Assembly: GCA_903927025.1 (NCBI GenBank)
Contig: CAIYLG010000053.1
Span: 1-64,000 of the forward strand
Reading direction: 5' to 3'
DNA: 64,000 bases
From: an uncultured Armatimonadota bacterium
GTDB lineage: Bacteria; Armatimonadota; Fimbriimonadia; Fimbriimonadales; Fimbriimonadaceae
This document shows positions 34,305 to 42,434 of this stretch, piece after piece. Both the position numbers and the translations under genes were made by a program. Position 1 is the stretch's first letter. Every line of letters begins with the position of its first letter. The notes beneath the pieces are model-generated. The model was not told where the DNA came from and ran no database searches. It saw nothing but the letters and a program-made list of their open reading frames with translations.

Positions 34305-35288
34305 TCAAATTCCCAGGGAGTCCGCGAACACTCCCATCTTGCGGAACCGATTGTAGCGGTCAGCGTAGATGGCGTCTGGCTGAAGTTTGTCCAACTCACC
34401 CAGCGAAGATAGAAGCGCCGTTTTAACGTTCGCGCAGATCAGAGGAACATCTCGATGGGCTCCTCCTTTGGGCTCAGGAATAATCCCATCTACCAAGTTG
34501 AAATCAACCGCTGACTGAGCAGTGAGTTTGAGTGCTTTGGCGGCATCTGCACCCCTGTCCGCCTGCCTCCACAGAATAGAGGCACATCCTTCGGGCGCAA
34601 TCACCGAATAGATCGAGTGCTCCAGCATCAACACTCGGTTAGATGCCGCAATTCCAATGGCTCCCCCGCTTCCGCCTTCGCCGATGATCACGGAAACGGC
34701 AGGAACGGTGAGTTCAAACATTTTGAAGATTGCGGCTGCAATCGCTTCGCTGATTCCGCGTGATTCAGCTTCGACCCCTGCGTCGGCGCCGGGTGTGTCG
34801 ACGAAGGTAATTACTGGCATTCTGAATCGCTCTGCCATCTCGAAGAGTCGAATCGCTTTCCGGTATCCCTCAGGACGTGCGTAGCCAAAGTTTCTGAGCT
34901 GCCGTTCCTGAATGCTTCGGCCCTTTTGGTGACCCACGATCATGACCGGCCGATTGTCAAGCATGGCTGGGCCGCCAATGATCGCATGGTCCGTAAAGCC
35001 CTTTCGATCCCCCTGGAGTTCGATAAAGCCATGGAAGATTGCCTGAACATAATCGAGAGTGTAAGGACGCTTGTCTGCTCTAGCTACCAAGACTTTCTCC
35101 CATGGCCCTAAATTTGCGTACATCACGTCGATGTACCGGTCTCTGCGGGCTTCATAGTCAGAAATCCTGGTCTCTTGTTGTTCGCGCTTCGATGGGTCTT
35201 GCTCCTTCCGGGCAATCTCCTTCAGCTTGAGGATCCCGTCCTCAAGTTCTACCAGTGGGCGCTCCCATTCCTTGTGAGTCTTAGACAT
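34305..35288 (-). CDS. accA: Acetyl-CoA carboxylase carboxyltransferase subunit alpha
   Basis: 327 residues. With AccD it transfers the carboxyl group from biotin to acetyl-CoA, the committed step of fatty acid synthesis. Family motifs are AIFHGFIELQGDRKGF, MIVGHQKGRS, GYARPEGYRKAIRL, VDTPGADAGVEAESRG, IGEGGSGGAIGIAASN and SVIAPEGCASILWR. It is separated from accD by a 109-residue gene. Confidence 0.97.
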   Translation of the reverse strand: MSKTHKEWERPLVELEDGILKLKEIARKEQDPSKREQQETRISDYEARRDRYIDVMYANLGPWEKVLVARADKRPYTLDYVQAIFHGFIELQGDRKGFTDHAIIGGPAMLDNRPVMIVGHQKGRSIQERQLRNFGYARPEGYRKAIRLFEMAERFRMPVITFVDTPGADAGVEAESRGISEAIAAAIFKMFELTVPAVSVIIGEGGSGGAIGIAASNRVLMLEHSIYSVIAPEGCASILWRQADRGADAAKALKLTAQSAVDFNLVDGIIPEPKGGAHRDVPLICANVKTALLSSLGELDKLQPDAIYADRYNRFRKMGVFADSLGI

Positions 35289-35290
35289 AG

Positions 35291-35620
35291 TTACTTCTGC
35301 TCCCGTTCACCGGAAGAATCGCCCGAAGCTGAGGAGTTCAGCTGGCGCTTTTTCTCAAATTCAACCCAATGTTCGTACTCTTCGTCACTCAGTTTTGCCT
35401 GTAGCTTCGCGTTGAGTGCCTCGGGATCCACGGGACCAACAATTCTTTCTAGCTGAGTTCGAGCGGCTTCCAGCTGCTCGGCAAGCCTCTGGGCAAGAAG
35501 TCGATACTCGTCAAGATCAACATCTTCGCCCGCATGCACTCTGCGGCTGAGCGATTCGGCATAAGCCGACAACTCACTCAATGGCTGCTCAAAGGGATCC
35601 GTGGACGGACTATCGGACAC
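35291..35620 (-). CDS. Small helical protein between accD and accA
   Basis: 109 residues from a GTG at 35620 that overlaps the accD stop by 11 bases; its stop is 2 bases before the accA start. It is a predicted coiled-coil or helical bundle (FEQPLSELSAYAESLSRRVH, YRLLAQRLAEQLEAARTQLE) with a Ser-rich tail. The spacing resembles the small subunit of exonuclease VII, but the family's key LE signature is weak, so that may be chance. Tight nesting between two ACC subunit genes suggests a role with the carboxyltransferase; this is inference. Confidence 0.72.
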   Translation of the reverse strand: MSDSPSTDPFEQPLSELSAYAESLSRRVHAGEDVDLDEYRLLAQRLAEQLEAARTQLERIVGPVDPEALNAKLQAKLSDEEYEHWVEFEKKRQLNSSASGDSSGEREQK

Positions 35621-36443
35621 GGGTACTTGTGCCTCCCAGCATTCGGGTCAGCTGAATCAGCGTCGTTCGCATCTCTTTGCGCGCTACGATCCGATCGATC
35701 ATGCCGTGATTGAGGGCAAACTCCGCTGTTTGGAAATCGTCAGGAACCTTACCGACGCCGGCCTGCTTGCTGACTCGCAAACCAGCAAAACCCACGAGGG
35801 CTTTGGGTTCGGCAAGGATCACATCCGCAACTGAGGCGTAGCTAGCGAGAACGCCCGCCATCGTTGGGTCAGTGAAAACGGCAATATATGGAATCCCAGC
35901 CTTAGAACATCTCTGAGCGGCCGCTGTGGTTTTAGCCATCTGCATCAGCGAGAGAAGCCCCTCCTGCATTCGTGCGCCACCCGAAGCACAGAAGATAATG
36001 GCAGGTGCTCCCGATTCCGCCGCTCTCTCAAGAGTTCGGGTGATCTTTTCGCCATTTACAGAACCCATGGAACCGCCCATGAAGTGGAAGTCTGCAACAG
36101 CAACTGAGACGGGCATGCCGTCTAGCGCAGCGGTTCCGCTTGTCATGGAGTCATTGGTCTGCTGCTTTTCAACGGCAGAAGCGAGCTTCTCGGCATACTC
36201 CGGGAAATCCAGCGGGTTCAGCGAACTCAGCTCCTGATCAAGCTCCGAAAAGCTTCCTGGATCAAAGGTGATCTCAATTCGCTTGTGCGCGGACAGGCGA
36301 TGATGATGGCCGCAGTAGGGACAGACGCTCAGGTTCTGTTCAAAGTCAACCGAGAAGATGATCTTTTTACAGTGTGCGCACTGCAAAAACCCTTCTGCTT
36401 TGTTCGGCTCTCTGTTGCTCAAGGGTGTGAGGATACCTCCCAA
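35610..36443 (-). CDS. accD: Acetyl-CoA carboxylase carboxyltransferase subunit beta
   Basis: 277 residues. The N-terminal zinc ribbon is intact (CAHCKKIIFSVDFEQNLSVC followed by PYCGHH). The crotonase-type core has DSMTSGTAALDGMPVSVAVA, DFHFMGGSMGSVNGEKI, IFCASGGARMQEG and DPTMAGVLASYA. It is first in the accD-orf-accA operon and divergent from the PafA/Dop homologue. Confidence 0.97.
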   Translation of the reverse strand: MGGILTPLSNREPNKAEGFLQCAHCKKIIFSVDFEQNLSVCPYCGHHHRLSAHKRIEITFDPGSFSELDQELSSLNPLDFPEYAEKLASAVEKQQTNDSMTSGTAALDGMPVSVAVADFHFMGGSMGSVNGEKITRTLERAAESGAPAIIFCASGGARMQEGLLSLMQMAKTTAAAQRCSKAGIPYIAVFTDPTMAGVLASYASVADVILAEPKALVGFAGLRVSKQAGVGKVPDDFQTAEFALNHGMIDRIVARKEMRTTLIQLTRMLGGTSTRVR

Positions 36444-36497
36444 CTATGAATTCAATTGCGGACGAACGCCCTCGCTCCTCCAGTAGTATGGAGACGT

Positions 36498-37964
36498 ATG
36501 GGTAGGTTGCCTGGGGATCGGATATTTGGTGTAGAAACGGAATTTGGGTGCCTTGTCGCCGACCCGAGCTATGGAAGTCCCGAAGCTGCGGTTGAAACGA
36601 TCAAGGATTGCCTCTTTCATGAGCTCAAACTTGGTGCCATTGACCTCCATGCACGTGACGATGTCTTTGAACCTGCGCAATCAGGTGGATTCCTGCTTAA
36701 CGGCGCACGGATGTACATCGACGCAGTGGGCTCACATCTCGAATACGCAACTGCAGAATGCCGAGAGTTGAAGGATCTGGTCGCAAACGACCGAGCTGGA
36801 CAGCGCCAAATTGTGCGCGCCATTAAAGAGCTGGGCCTCGAGGACATCGTCAGCGTCTACAACAACTCGGTAGACCACTTTGGTGGGCATACATTCGGCT
36901 GCCACGAGAACTACCTCGTAAGGGGCGATGACGACTTCCTGAATGTGTCCATTCACACGCTGTATCCCTTTCTGGTCACCCGACAAATCTTTGCTGGAGT
37001 CGGACGTGTTGGAGGCCACATCTTGACCACCAACACGGCTAAGCCCTCGTATCAGGACGTGATGGACCACCCTGTCGACTACATTTGGGTATCTCAGGTG
37101 TACGGAGTGGTTCCAGACGACTCCGTGAAGTTTCAGCTCAGTCAACGAGCAGATCATATCCTCAAGACCATCGCCACTCGAGTCCGCTTCAACCGAGCCC
37201 TTATCAACCCCAAGTGGGAGCATTTCTACTCACATGAGGGGATGACAAGACTGCATTTTCTGTTCGGCGAGTCCAACCAGAACGAATTCGCCTACGCCCT
37301 TAAGGTGGGAACTACACTGCTGGTGCTTCGACTCGTCGAGGACGATGCCGTGCCGCCCCGGCTGATGATGGCCAGCCCGATCCATGCGCTCAGGGACGTC
37401 AGCCGAGACGAAACCTACCGTTGGATGGTCACTCTGGCAGACGGCACCGAGATCAGCGCCATTGATCTCCAAAGGGAATACCTGGCGTTGGCAGAGTGCT
37501 ACCGAGGCGAATCAATTCAGACCGATTGGACGCTCAATGAATGGGCGCGCATCTTAGATGACCTCGAGAAGGATCCTCTTGCGTGTGGTGACCGCGTGGA
37601 CTGGGTAGCCAAGCTCAAAATCGTTGAGGAATACCGTGCCGAGGAGGGCTTAGATTGGGATGACGACGCCCTGCACTCCGTTGATTTGGAATATCACAAC
37701 ATCGATCCCGATGCAAGCCTCTTTCATGCCTGGCAAGGAATGGGCAACACGAAGCGGATTCTCAACGACATCGACATCATTTCAGCGATGACCGATCCGC
37801 CCCAAAACACCCGAGCAAAGGGCAGGGCCCAGCTTGTAGAAAAGGTCATTGGCCGAAAAGGGCCTAGATTCTATCTATTCGATTGGAACGGCGTCGCCCT
37901 AGACAGGCATACCTACGTAGAAATGCTGGATCCGTTTGAAACCTACGAGAACGCGACGGATTAA
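36498..37964 (+). CDS. PafA/Dop-family Pup ligase or deamidase homologue
   Basis: 488 residues from ATG 36498. The family belongs to the carboxylate-amine ligase (glutamine synthetase-like) fold and either attaches Pup-type modifiers to lysines (PafA) or deamidates and removes them (Dop). Conserved motifs are FGVETEFG (Glu13 and Glu15, nucleotide-metal site), NGARMYIDAVGSHLEYATAE with Asp75 in the place of the catalytic base, and VYNNSVDHFGGHTFGCHENY. Length and motifs indicate an active enzyme. The ETEFG and NGAR forms look more like PafA; the Dop assignment cannot be excluded. No Pup/UBact-like small gene with a GGE/GGQ end or proteasome subunit is in the window. Its stop overlaps that of ispH in TTAA. 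Confidence 0.9.
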   Translation: MGRLPGDRIFGVETEFGCLVADPSYGSPEAAVETIKDCLFHELKLGAIDLHARDDVFEPAQSGGFLLNGARMYIDAVGSHLEYATAECRELKDLVANDRAGQRQIVRAIKELGLEDIVSVYNNSVDHFGGHTFGCHENYLVRGDDDFLNVSIHTLYPFLVTRQIFAGVGRVGGHILTTNTAKPSYQDVMDHPVDYIWVSQVYGVVPDDSVKFQLSQRADHILKTIATRVRFNRALINPKWEHFYSHEGMTRLHFLFGESNQNEFAYALKVGTTLLVLRLVEDDAVPPRLMMASPIHALRDVSRDETYRWMVTLADGTEISAIDLQREYLALAECYRGESIQTDWTLNEWARILDDLEKDPLACGDRVDWVAKLKIVEEYRAEEGLDWDDDALHSVDLEYHNIDPDASLFHAWQGMGNTKRILNDIDIISAMTDPPQNTRAKGRAQLVEKVIGRKGPRFYLFDWNGVALDRHTYVEMLDPFETYENATD

Positions 37965-38905
37965 CTCATCGTCGCGAGCTGAATCAAATCGCGAGGCGGC
38001 TTGAAGCTGACGTCCTCTTTCACCGTTTCAAGAATATCAAACGGAACGTTAAAGTTTCCGTCGAGCAGGGCTCCGATCACGTCCTGCACCAATTGTTCGG
38101 GAGTTGAGGCGCCCGAGGAGATTCCAATAATCTTGTGATCAGACCTCCATTGAGGCTGAATTTGATCGGGGGTCATCAGTAGATGCGCTTCAGCACCCAA
38201 CGATTCGGCAACTTCTCGAAGGCGGTTCGAGTTTGAGGAAGTGGTCGACCCGACGATCAACACCAGATCACACTGCTTCGCCAATTCTCGAATGGCGGAT
38301 TGTCGGTTCGTGGTGGCGTAGCAAATATCTTCTTTTGTCGGGGTATGGATGTGCGGAAATCGTCGTTTGAGCACTTCCATGGTTGCCCGGACTTCGTCAA
38401 CACTAAGGGTTGTTTGAGTTAACACCGCGAGCTTGTCGTAGTGAGAAATCTCCAGGGCTTCTGCGTCTTCAGGGGTCTCTACCAGAACCATCCTGTCCGG
38501 AGCCTCTCCCATGGTTCCTTCAGCTTCAACATGGCCCTGGTGGCCAATATAGATCATGAAGTAGCCCTTTTTGGCGAAATGCTTGGCCTCGTTGTGAACC
38601 TTGGTGACAAGCGGACAGGTGGCATCAACCACGGTAAGGTTTCGCTCCGCCGCCTGAAGCCTCACTTCCGGAGAAACGCCGTGGGCGGAGAATACAACTG
38701 GCATCCCCTCAGGAATATCACTAATGTTCTCGACGAAGATGACTCCGCGGCTCTCGAAGCTCTTGACGACCCATTCGTTATGAACGATGGCGTGCCGCAC
38801 GTATAGGGGCGCTCCATGGATCTTTAGGGCGAGGTCTACTACCTCAATCGCAAAGGCAACCCCAGCGCAAAAGCCTCTCGGGGCAGCAAGAATGATTCGC
38901 TCCAC
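37961..38905 (-). CDS. ispH: 4-hydroxy-3-methylbut-2-enyl diphosphate reductase
   Basis: The start is taken at GTG 38905 (VERIILAAPRGFCAGV); the open frame up to 39037 is not supported. About 315 residues. Last step of the MEP pathway, making IPP and DMAPP with a [4Fe-4S] cluster. The three cluster Cys are in RGFCAGV, DATCPLVTKVH and ICYATTNRQSA. The substrate residues EAEGTMGEAP and TTSSNSNRLREV are present. The gene converges on the PafA/Dop homologue with shared stop bases. Confidence 0.96.
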   Translation of the reverse strand: MERIILAAPRGFCAGVAFAIEVVDLALKIHGAPLYVRHAIVHNEWVVKSFESRGVIFVENISDIPEGMPVVFSAHGVSPEVRLQAAERNLTVVDATCPLVTKVHNEAKHFAKKGYFMIYIGHQGHVEAEGTMGEAPDRMVLVETPEDAEALEISHYDKLAVLTQTTLSVDEVRATMEVLKRRFPHIHTPTKEDICYATTNRQSAIRELAKQCDLVLIVGSTTSSNSNRLREVAESLGAEAHLLMTPDQIQPQWRSDHKIIGISSGASTPEQLVQDVIGALLDGNFNVPFDILETVKEDVSFKPPRDLIQLATMS

Positions 38906-38980
38906 ATGAGTATTGTAGCCGCCGCAACATCCCCGGCAATTTCTCACGGCTGACGAACATAAAGCCGATATGCTTAGGCG

Positions 38981-40639
38981 GTGGACGCACAAGTCATCAA
39001 TCGAATGCTTGAAGCCAGAGTGAAGGACTTGGCCCAACGCTCATCGGGCCAAGAACCAGAAGAAGCACGAAGGCTCCTTTTGAAGTCACTGGGACTGTAT
39101 CCCCTGCCTCGGAGAACTGATCTCAGAGCGCAAGTGGTCGGTTCCATTAAGCGAGACGGATACCGAATTGAAAAGCTGCGCTACGAATCTCAGCCCGGAC
39201 TTCTGGCCACGGCCCATCTCTATATTCCGGATGGCAGCGGTCCGTTCCCGGTAGTGCTCAGCCCTCACGGACACTTTCAGTTCAAGAAATCCCAGCCAAT
39301 GATTCAGGCTCGCGGAATCTCATTGGCGTTGGAAGGCTTCGCAACCCTCATTGTGGATTCGCCAGGCGTCAGCTGGGATCGAAATCCACAGAACGAGCGG
39401 CTTGCGATTGGTGAGCACAACGACTGGTTCCTATCCCTGGGGGTCTCCATCCAAGGCGTCTACGCATGGGACTTGATGCGTGGACTCGATTATCTAGAAA
39501 CGCGAGCCGACATGGATTGCTCAAAGGTAGGGATTACCGGTGCCAGTGGAGGCGGAACAGCCGCTCTTTATACATTTGCGATTGACGATCGCATCACTTG
39601 TGCGGTGCCCGTCTGCTTTGCAACCAGCTTGGAGGTTAATCCGCACAATGGGTGCCTGTGCAACCATGTCCCGGGTGTGCTCAACTGCGGAGACCGGACG
39701 GATATTTTGGCCATACGTGCCCCTAAGCCAGTGATGTTGGTTGGAGCCACGATTGACGAGGAATACCCACCAGAGGGTCACCAGCGAGCGTATGAAAAGC
39801 TTCGAGCAATCTATCGTGGGAGGAAAGCTGAGTCAAATGTTCGGCTCGAATTGATCGAAGGAAAACATGACTACAACCGTCGCATGCGCGAAGTCATGGT
39901 TGCGTTCATGAGAGAACATCTGCTCGGAGAGCCGTCTCGCCCGTTTTGTCCAGAAAAGCGGCCCATGACGGACGGTGAGACGAATCCTTACCAGGTCGGA
40001 ACGGCAGATGTTGCAGACCCCAGACTCCAGGTGACCACCTGGTATCAGCGTGAGTCGAAGTCCTTTCGAGACCTTCTGGAGGAATCTCTTCGGGAGGAGA
40101 CAACTGACCCGTTCGAAGCTCACAAGCGACTGGTAGGGTGGGGAAGATACGGTCGAATTGAGCGCGTCAAGACGACAGACAGCGTTTCGCTTCACGATGG
40201 GGGAACACCAGATCCGACTCCAGGATCCATTGGGCTCCCATTCCAAGATTTGGATCAGCGGCTGGCGATCTACCTTGGACTCTCACTCCCAGAAATCATC
40301 GCCCAAATTCTCCATTACACTTTGCCCGGAGGTCCGGAAGGCTGGGAGGCATCAACATTGAGCGGAAATCCTACTGATGCCCTAACATCCATGATCGCAT
40401 CGGTAAAAACCCTTGTCGGCAATGCTCAAACACAAATTGCTCCGAAGAAGATCATCGCTGTTGGCGCGGCCTCCAGCTTCACTGCGATGTACATCAAGCT
40501 TCTTCGTCCCGACCTGGAGATCGAAACAAGCCATTCACTGGGAGGCTGGCAGGAAGCACTTGAAAGGAATGATCGCCTGCTTATTCAACCGGGAGCGCGA
40601 TACCTGCGCTGGCCTTTTAACCAGGCGCAAAAGGATTAG
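38981..40639 (+). CDS. Alpha/beta hydrolase, acetyl xylan esterase-like
   Basis: 552 residues from a GTG at 38981. The N-terminal half has the hydrolase fold: VLSPHGHFQF oxyanion region, the nucleophile elbow GITGASGGGTAA (Ser near residue 189), and a late His in IEGKHDYNRRMREV. The C-terminal 200 residues are a second domain of unknown type. No signal peptide is visible. Related proteins are predicted acetyl xylan esterases or peptidase-like hydrolases. Its stop overlaps the folB stop in TTAG. Confidence 0.8.
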   Translation: MDAQVINRMLEARVKDLAQRSSGQEPEEARRLLLKSLGLYPLPRRTDLRAQVVGSIKRDGYRIEKLRYESQPGLLATAHLYIPDGSGPFPVVLSPHGHFQFKKSQPMIQARGISLALEGFATLIVDSPGVSWDRNPQNERLAIGEHNDWFLSLGVSIQGVYAWDLMRGLDYLETRADMDCSKVGITGASGGGTAALYTFAIDDRITCAVPVCFATSLEVNPHNGCLCNHVPGVLNCGDRTDILAIRAPKPVMLVGATIDEEYPPEGHQRAYEKLRAIYRGRKAESNVRLELIEGKHDYNRRMREVMVAFMREHLLGEPSRPFCPEKRPMTDGETNPYQVGTADVADPRLQVTTWYQRESKSFRDLLEESLREETTDPFEAHKRLVGWGRYGRIERVKTTDSVSLHDGGTPDPTPGSIGLPFQDLDQRLAIYLGLSLPEIIAQILHYTLPGGPEGWEASTLSGNPTDALTSMIASVKTLVGNAQTQIAPKKIIAVGAASSFTAMYIKLLRPDLEIETSHSLGGWQEALERNDRLLIQPGARYLRWPFNQAQKD

Positions 40640-40995
40640 CTTCGAACCATTTTGATTTCAATGCCCATTTGCTCTGCGATGACCGGGGCGGGGGGGAGTC
40701 TCTTAGCGATTCGAAGCGTCAATTCAAGCACAGCGGGGAATTCGCTCAGGAGTGCCGTTCCGACCAAATTCGCGAATCGCTCCAAAGTTTTGCAAGGAAA
40801 ATTCTCAGAGGTCGAGAGAATCAAATTCGCGACCCCCGCATAGTCAACAGTGTCGCTCACATCATCGGAAAACTCTGCCTTTGAATCGACTTTTAGTTCG
40901 ACGTCCGCAGTGTATCGGTGACCGACGGCCCGCTCCTCGGCAGGAACGCCGTGGTAGCCGTAGAACTCAAGAGAGCGGATGAACACCGTGATCAT
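40636..40995 (-). CDS. folB: Dihydroneopterin aldolase
   Basis: 119 residues, normal length. Cleaves dihydroneopterin to hydroxymethyl-dihydropterin in folate synthesis. Typical motifs are SLEFYGYHGVPAEERAVGH with the catalytic-region Tyr and His, DVSDTVDYAGVANLI, TLERFANLVG, and the late Lys in TLRIAKRLPP. It is divergent from nusA; other folate genes are not here. Confidence 0.94.
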   Translation of the reverse strand: MITVFIRSLEFYGYHGVPAEERAVGHRYTADVELKVDSKAEFSDDVSDTVDYAGVANLILSTSENFPCKTLERFANLVGTALLSEFPAVLELTLRIAKRLPPAPVIAEQMGIEIKMVRS

Positions 40996-41018
40996 TCCAG
41001 AATTAGACCCTGTTAGCG

Positions 41019-41027
41019 TGCTATACT
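41019..41027 (+). promoter_or_regulatory. Extended -10 promoter of nusA
   Basis: TGCTATACT gives an extended -10 element (TGnTATACT). No good -35 hexamer lies 17 bases upstream. Transcription would begin near 41034, which places the leader terminator entirely inside the nusA leader RNA. Confidence 0.6.
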
Positions 41028-41055
41028 TTCACTAACAAATCAGAGCGACCGGACG

Positions 41056-41081
41056 AAGGGTGGCTTAGGCCGCCTTTTTTT
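41056..41081 (+). terminator. Intrinsic terminator in the nusA leader
   Basis: A 9-bp stem with two wobble pairs (41056-41064 with 41069-41077), a TTAG tetraloop and a seven-T run (41075-41081) stand 25 bases before the nusA start and about 45 bases after the predicted transcription start. The position suggests attenuation of nusA or a short leader RNA. Confidence 0.75.
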
Positions 41082-41106
41082 ATTCCTGTCGAAGGGTAAC
41101 AAACCA

Positions 41107-42150
41107 ATGGATATTCTGCAGCAACTAAATCAAATTGCGCAGGAGAGGGATATCCCACTCCACGATCTGCAGCACGAGCTGGAAGAATCTCTGGCGGTTG
41201 CGTACAAAAAGTTCATTGGAATCCAGAACGACGTAGCTGTGACTGTGACAATCAAGCTGAGTCCGCTCAGTGCGAGTGTCGGCAAAGAGGTCGTAGCCGT
41301 CGTAACGGAACCGAGGTACCAGATCAGCGTCGAGGATGCTCGAAAGCGACAGCCAAATGCGGAAGTTGGAGACATCGTTCCGATTGCTGTCGATCCGAAT
41401 CAGTTCGGTCGGATTGCAGCCCAAACCGCAAAGCAGGTTCTAAGCCAGAAGCTTCGTGAAGCAGAAACGCGCCGAATTCATGACGTCTTCCATGAGAAGA
41501 TGGGCGATGTCGTTACTGGCGTTGTCAGCCGGAAAGATGGCCAGAGCGTTTACGTTCAGGTCAACAAAGTCGAGGCAGAGCTGCCACGACGCGAACAGGT
41601 TCCGACCGAACCATATCGCCCGAATGACAGACTCCGAGTTTACGTTTACAAGGTGGATGACAGCTCGAAGCGACTTCGAGTGATCGTCAGCCGAACTCAC
41701 CCCAACCTTCTTCGCAAGCTGTTCGAGTTGGAAGTCCCTGAAATTGCTCAGGGAATTGTTTCAATCAAGAGCGTTGCAAGGGAGCCAGGGCAAAGAAGCA
41801 AGGTTGCCGTTCAATCGTCCGACGAGCGAGTAGATCCTATTGGGGCATGTATTGGTCCAAGAGGCGCTCGCGTCCAGGCGATTGTTGACGAACTTTACGA
41901 CGAGAAAATTGACGTCGTCCCTTATAGCGAGGACGCAAAGACATTTATCACCGACGCCTTATCCCCGGCGAAGGTTAACTCGATCAAGTTGAGCGAGACT
42001 GAAAAGAGCGCCTACGTGGTAGTTCCAGACAATCAGCTTTCGCTTGCGATCGGCAAAGGGGGACAGAACGTGCGATTGGCCGCACGACTGACAGAATGGA
42101 AGATCGACATCCGCAGCGAGAGCCAAGCCGCTGCTGAGGGCAAGAAGTAG
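41107..42150 (+). CDS. nusA: Transcription termination/antitermination factor NusA
   Basis: 347 residues: the N-terminal RNAP-binding domain (LEESLAVAYKKFIG), the S1 domain (MGDVVTGVVSRKDGQSVYVQ), and KH1/KH2 (DPIGACIGPRGARVQAIVDE, LAIGKGGQNVRLAARLTEWK). It ends just after KH2, so it lacks the acidic AR repeats of E. coli NusA, as in many bacteria. Ribosome binding site AAGGG. RimP, usually upstream, is absent; ylxR and infB follow as normal. Confidence 0.97.
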   Translation: MDILQQLNQIAQERDIPLHDLQHELEESLAVAYKKFIGIQNDVAVTVTIKLSPLSASVGKEVVAVVTEPRYQISVEDARKRQPNAEVGDIVPIAVDPNQFGRIAAQTAKQVLSQKLREAETRRIHDVFHEKMGDVVTGVVSRKDGQSVYVQVNKVEAELPRREQVPTEPYRPNDRLRVYVYKVDDSSKRLRVIVSRTHPNLLRKLFELEVPEIAQGIVSIKSVAREPGQRSKVAVQSSDERVDPIGACIGPRGARVQAIVDELYDEKIDVVPYSEDAKTFITDALSPAKVNSIKLSETEKSAYVVVPDNQLSLAIGKGGQNVRLAARLTEWKIDIRSESQAAAEGKK

Positions 42151-42185
42151 CGTGCTGCGTCTTCCTACGAGAAATGCAGGCCACG

Positions 42186-42434
42186 ATGCCGGAAAGAACA
42201 TGTATCGCTTGTAAACGCAAGTCGGACCAAGGTTTCTTTTGGCGCGTCGCTCGAGATCTCGAGGGGCGCGTCGCGCTGTGGAAGGGTCTCGGGAGAAGCG
42301 CTTATATTTGTCCCTCCGCGGACTGCCTTGAGAAGGCGATGGGGAAGGGACGGCTTGAAAGGGCACTGAAGTGCCCGGTTGGGGAAGAGAACAGGCGAAT
42401 CCTGCGAGAAGAATTGATATGCAAACTGAGGTAA
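42186..42434 (+). CDS. ylxR: YlxR (DUF448) RNA-binding protein
   Basis: The start is taken at ATG 42186 (MPERTCIACKRKSDQGFFWR); ATG 42174 is 12 bases earlier. About 82 residues. Family signs are RTCIACK at the start, the GRSAYICPSADCLEKA loop with two more Cys, and the end LERALKCPV. YlxR binds RNA and interacts with RNase P in some bacteria. It overlaps the infB start. Confidence 0.92.
   Translation: MPERTCIACKRKSDQGFFWRVARDLEGRVALWKGLGRSAYICPSADCLEKAMGKGRLERALKCPVGEENRRILREELICKLR

Noticed and set aside
35291-35620. Small gene considered as a Pup-like modifier near the PafA/Dop homologue
   Set aside because: The C-terminus has no GGE or GGQ ending, and it is in the acc operon on the other strand.
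38906-39037. N-terminal extension of ispH
   Set aside because: Family proteins begin at VERIILAAPRGFCAGV; the extra codons are unlike IspH and overlap the divergent hydrolase gene.
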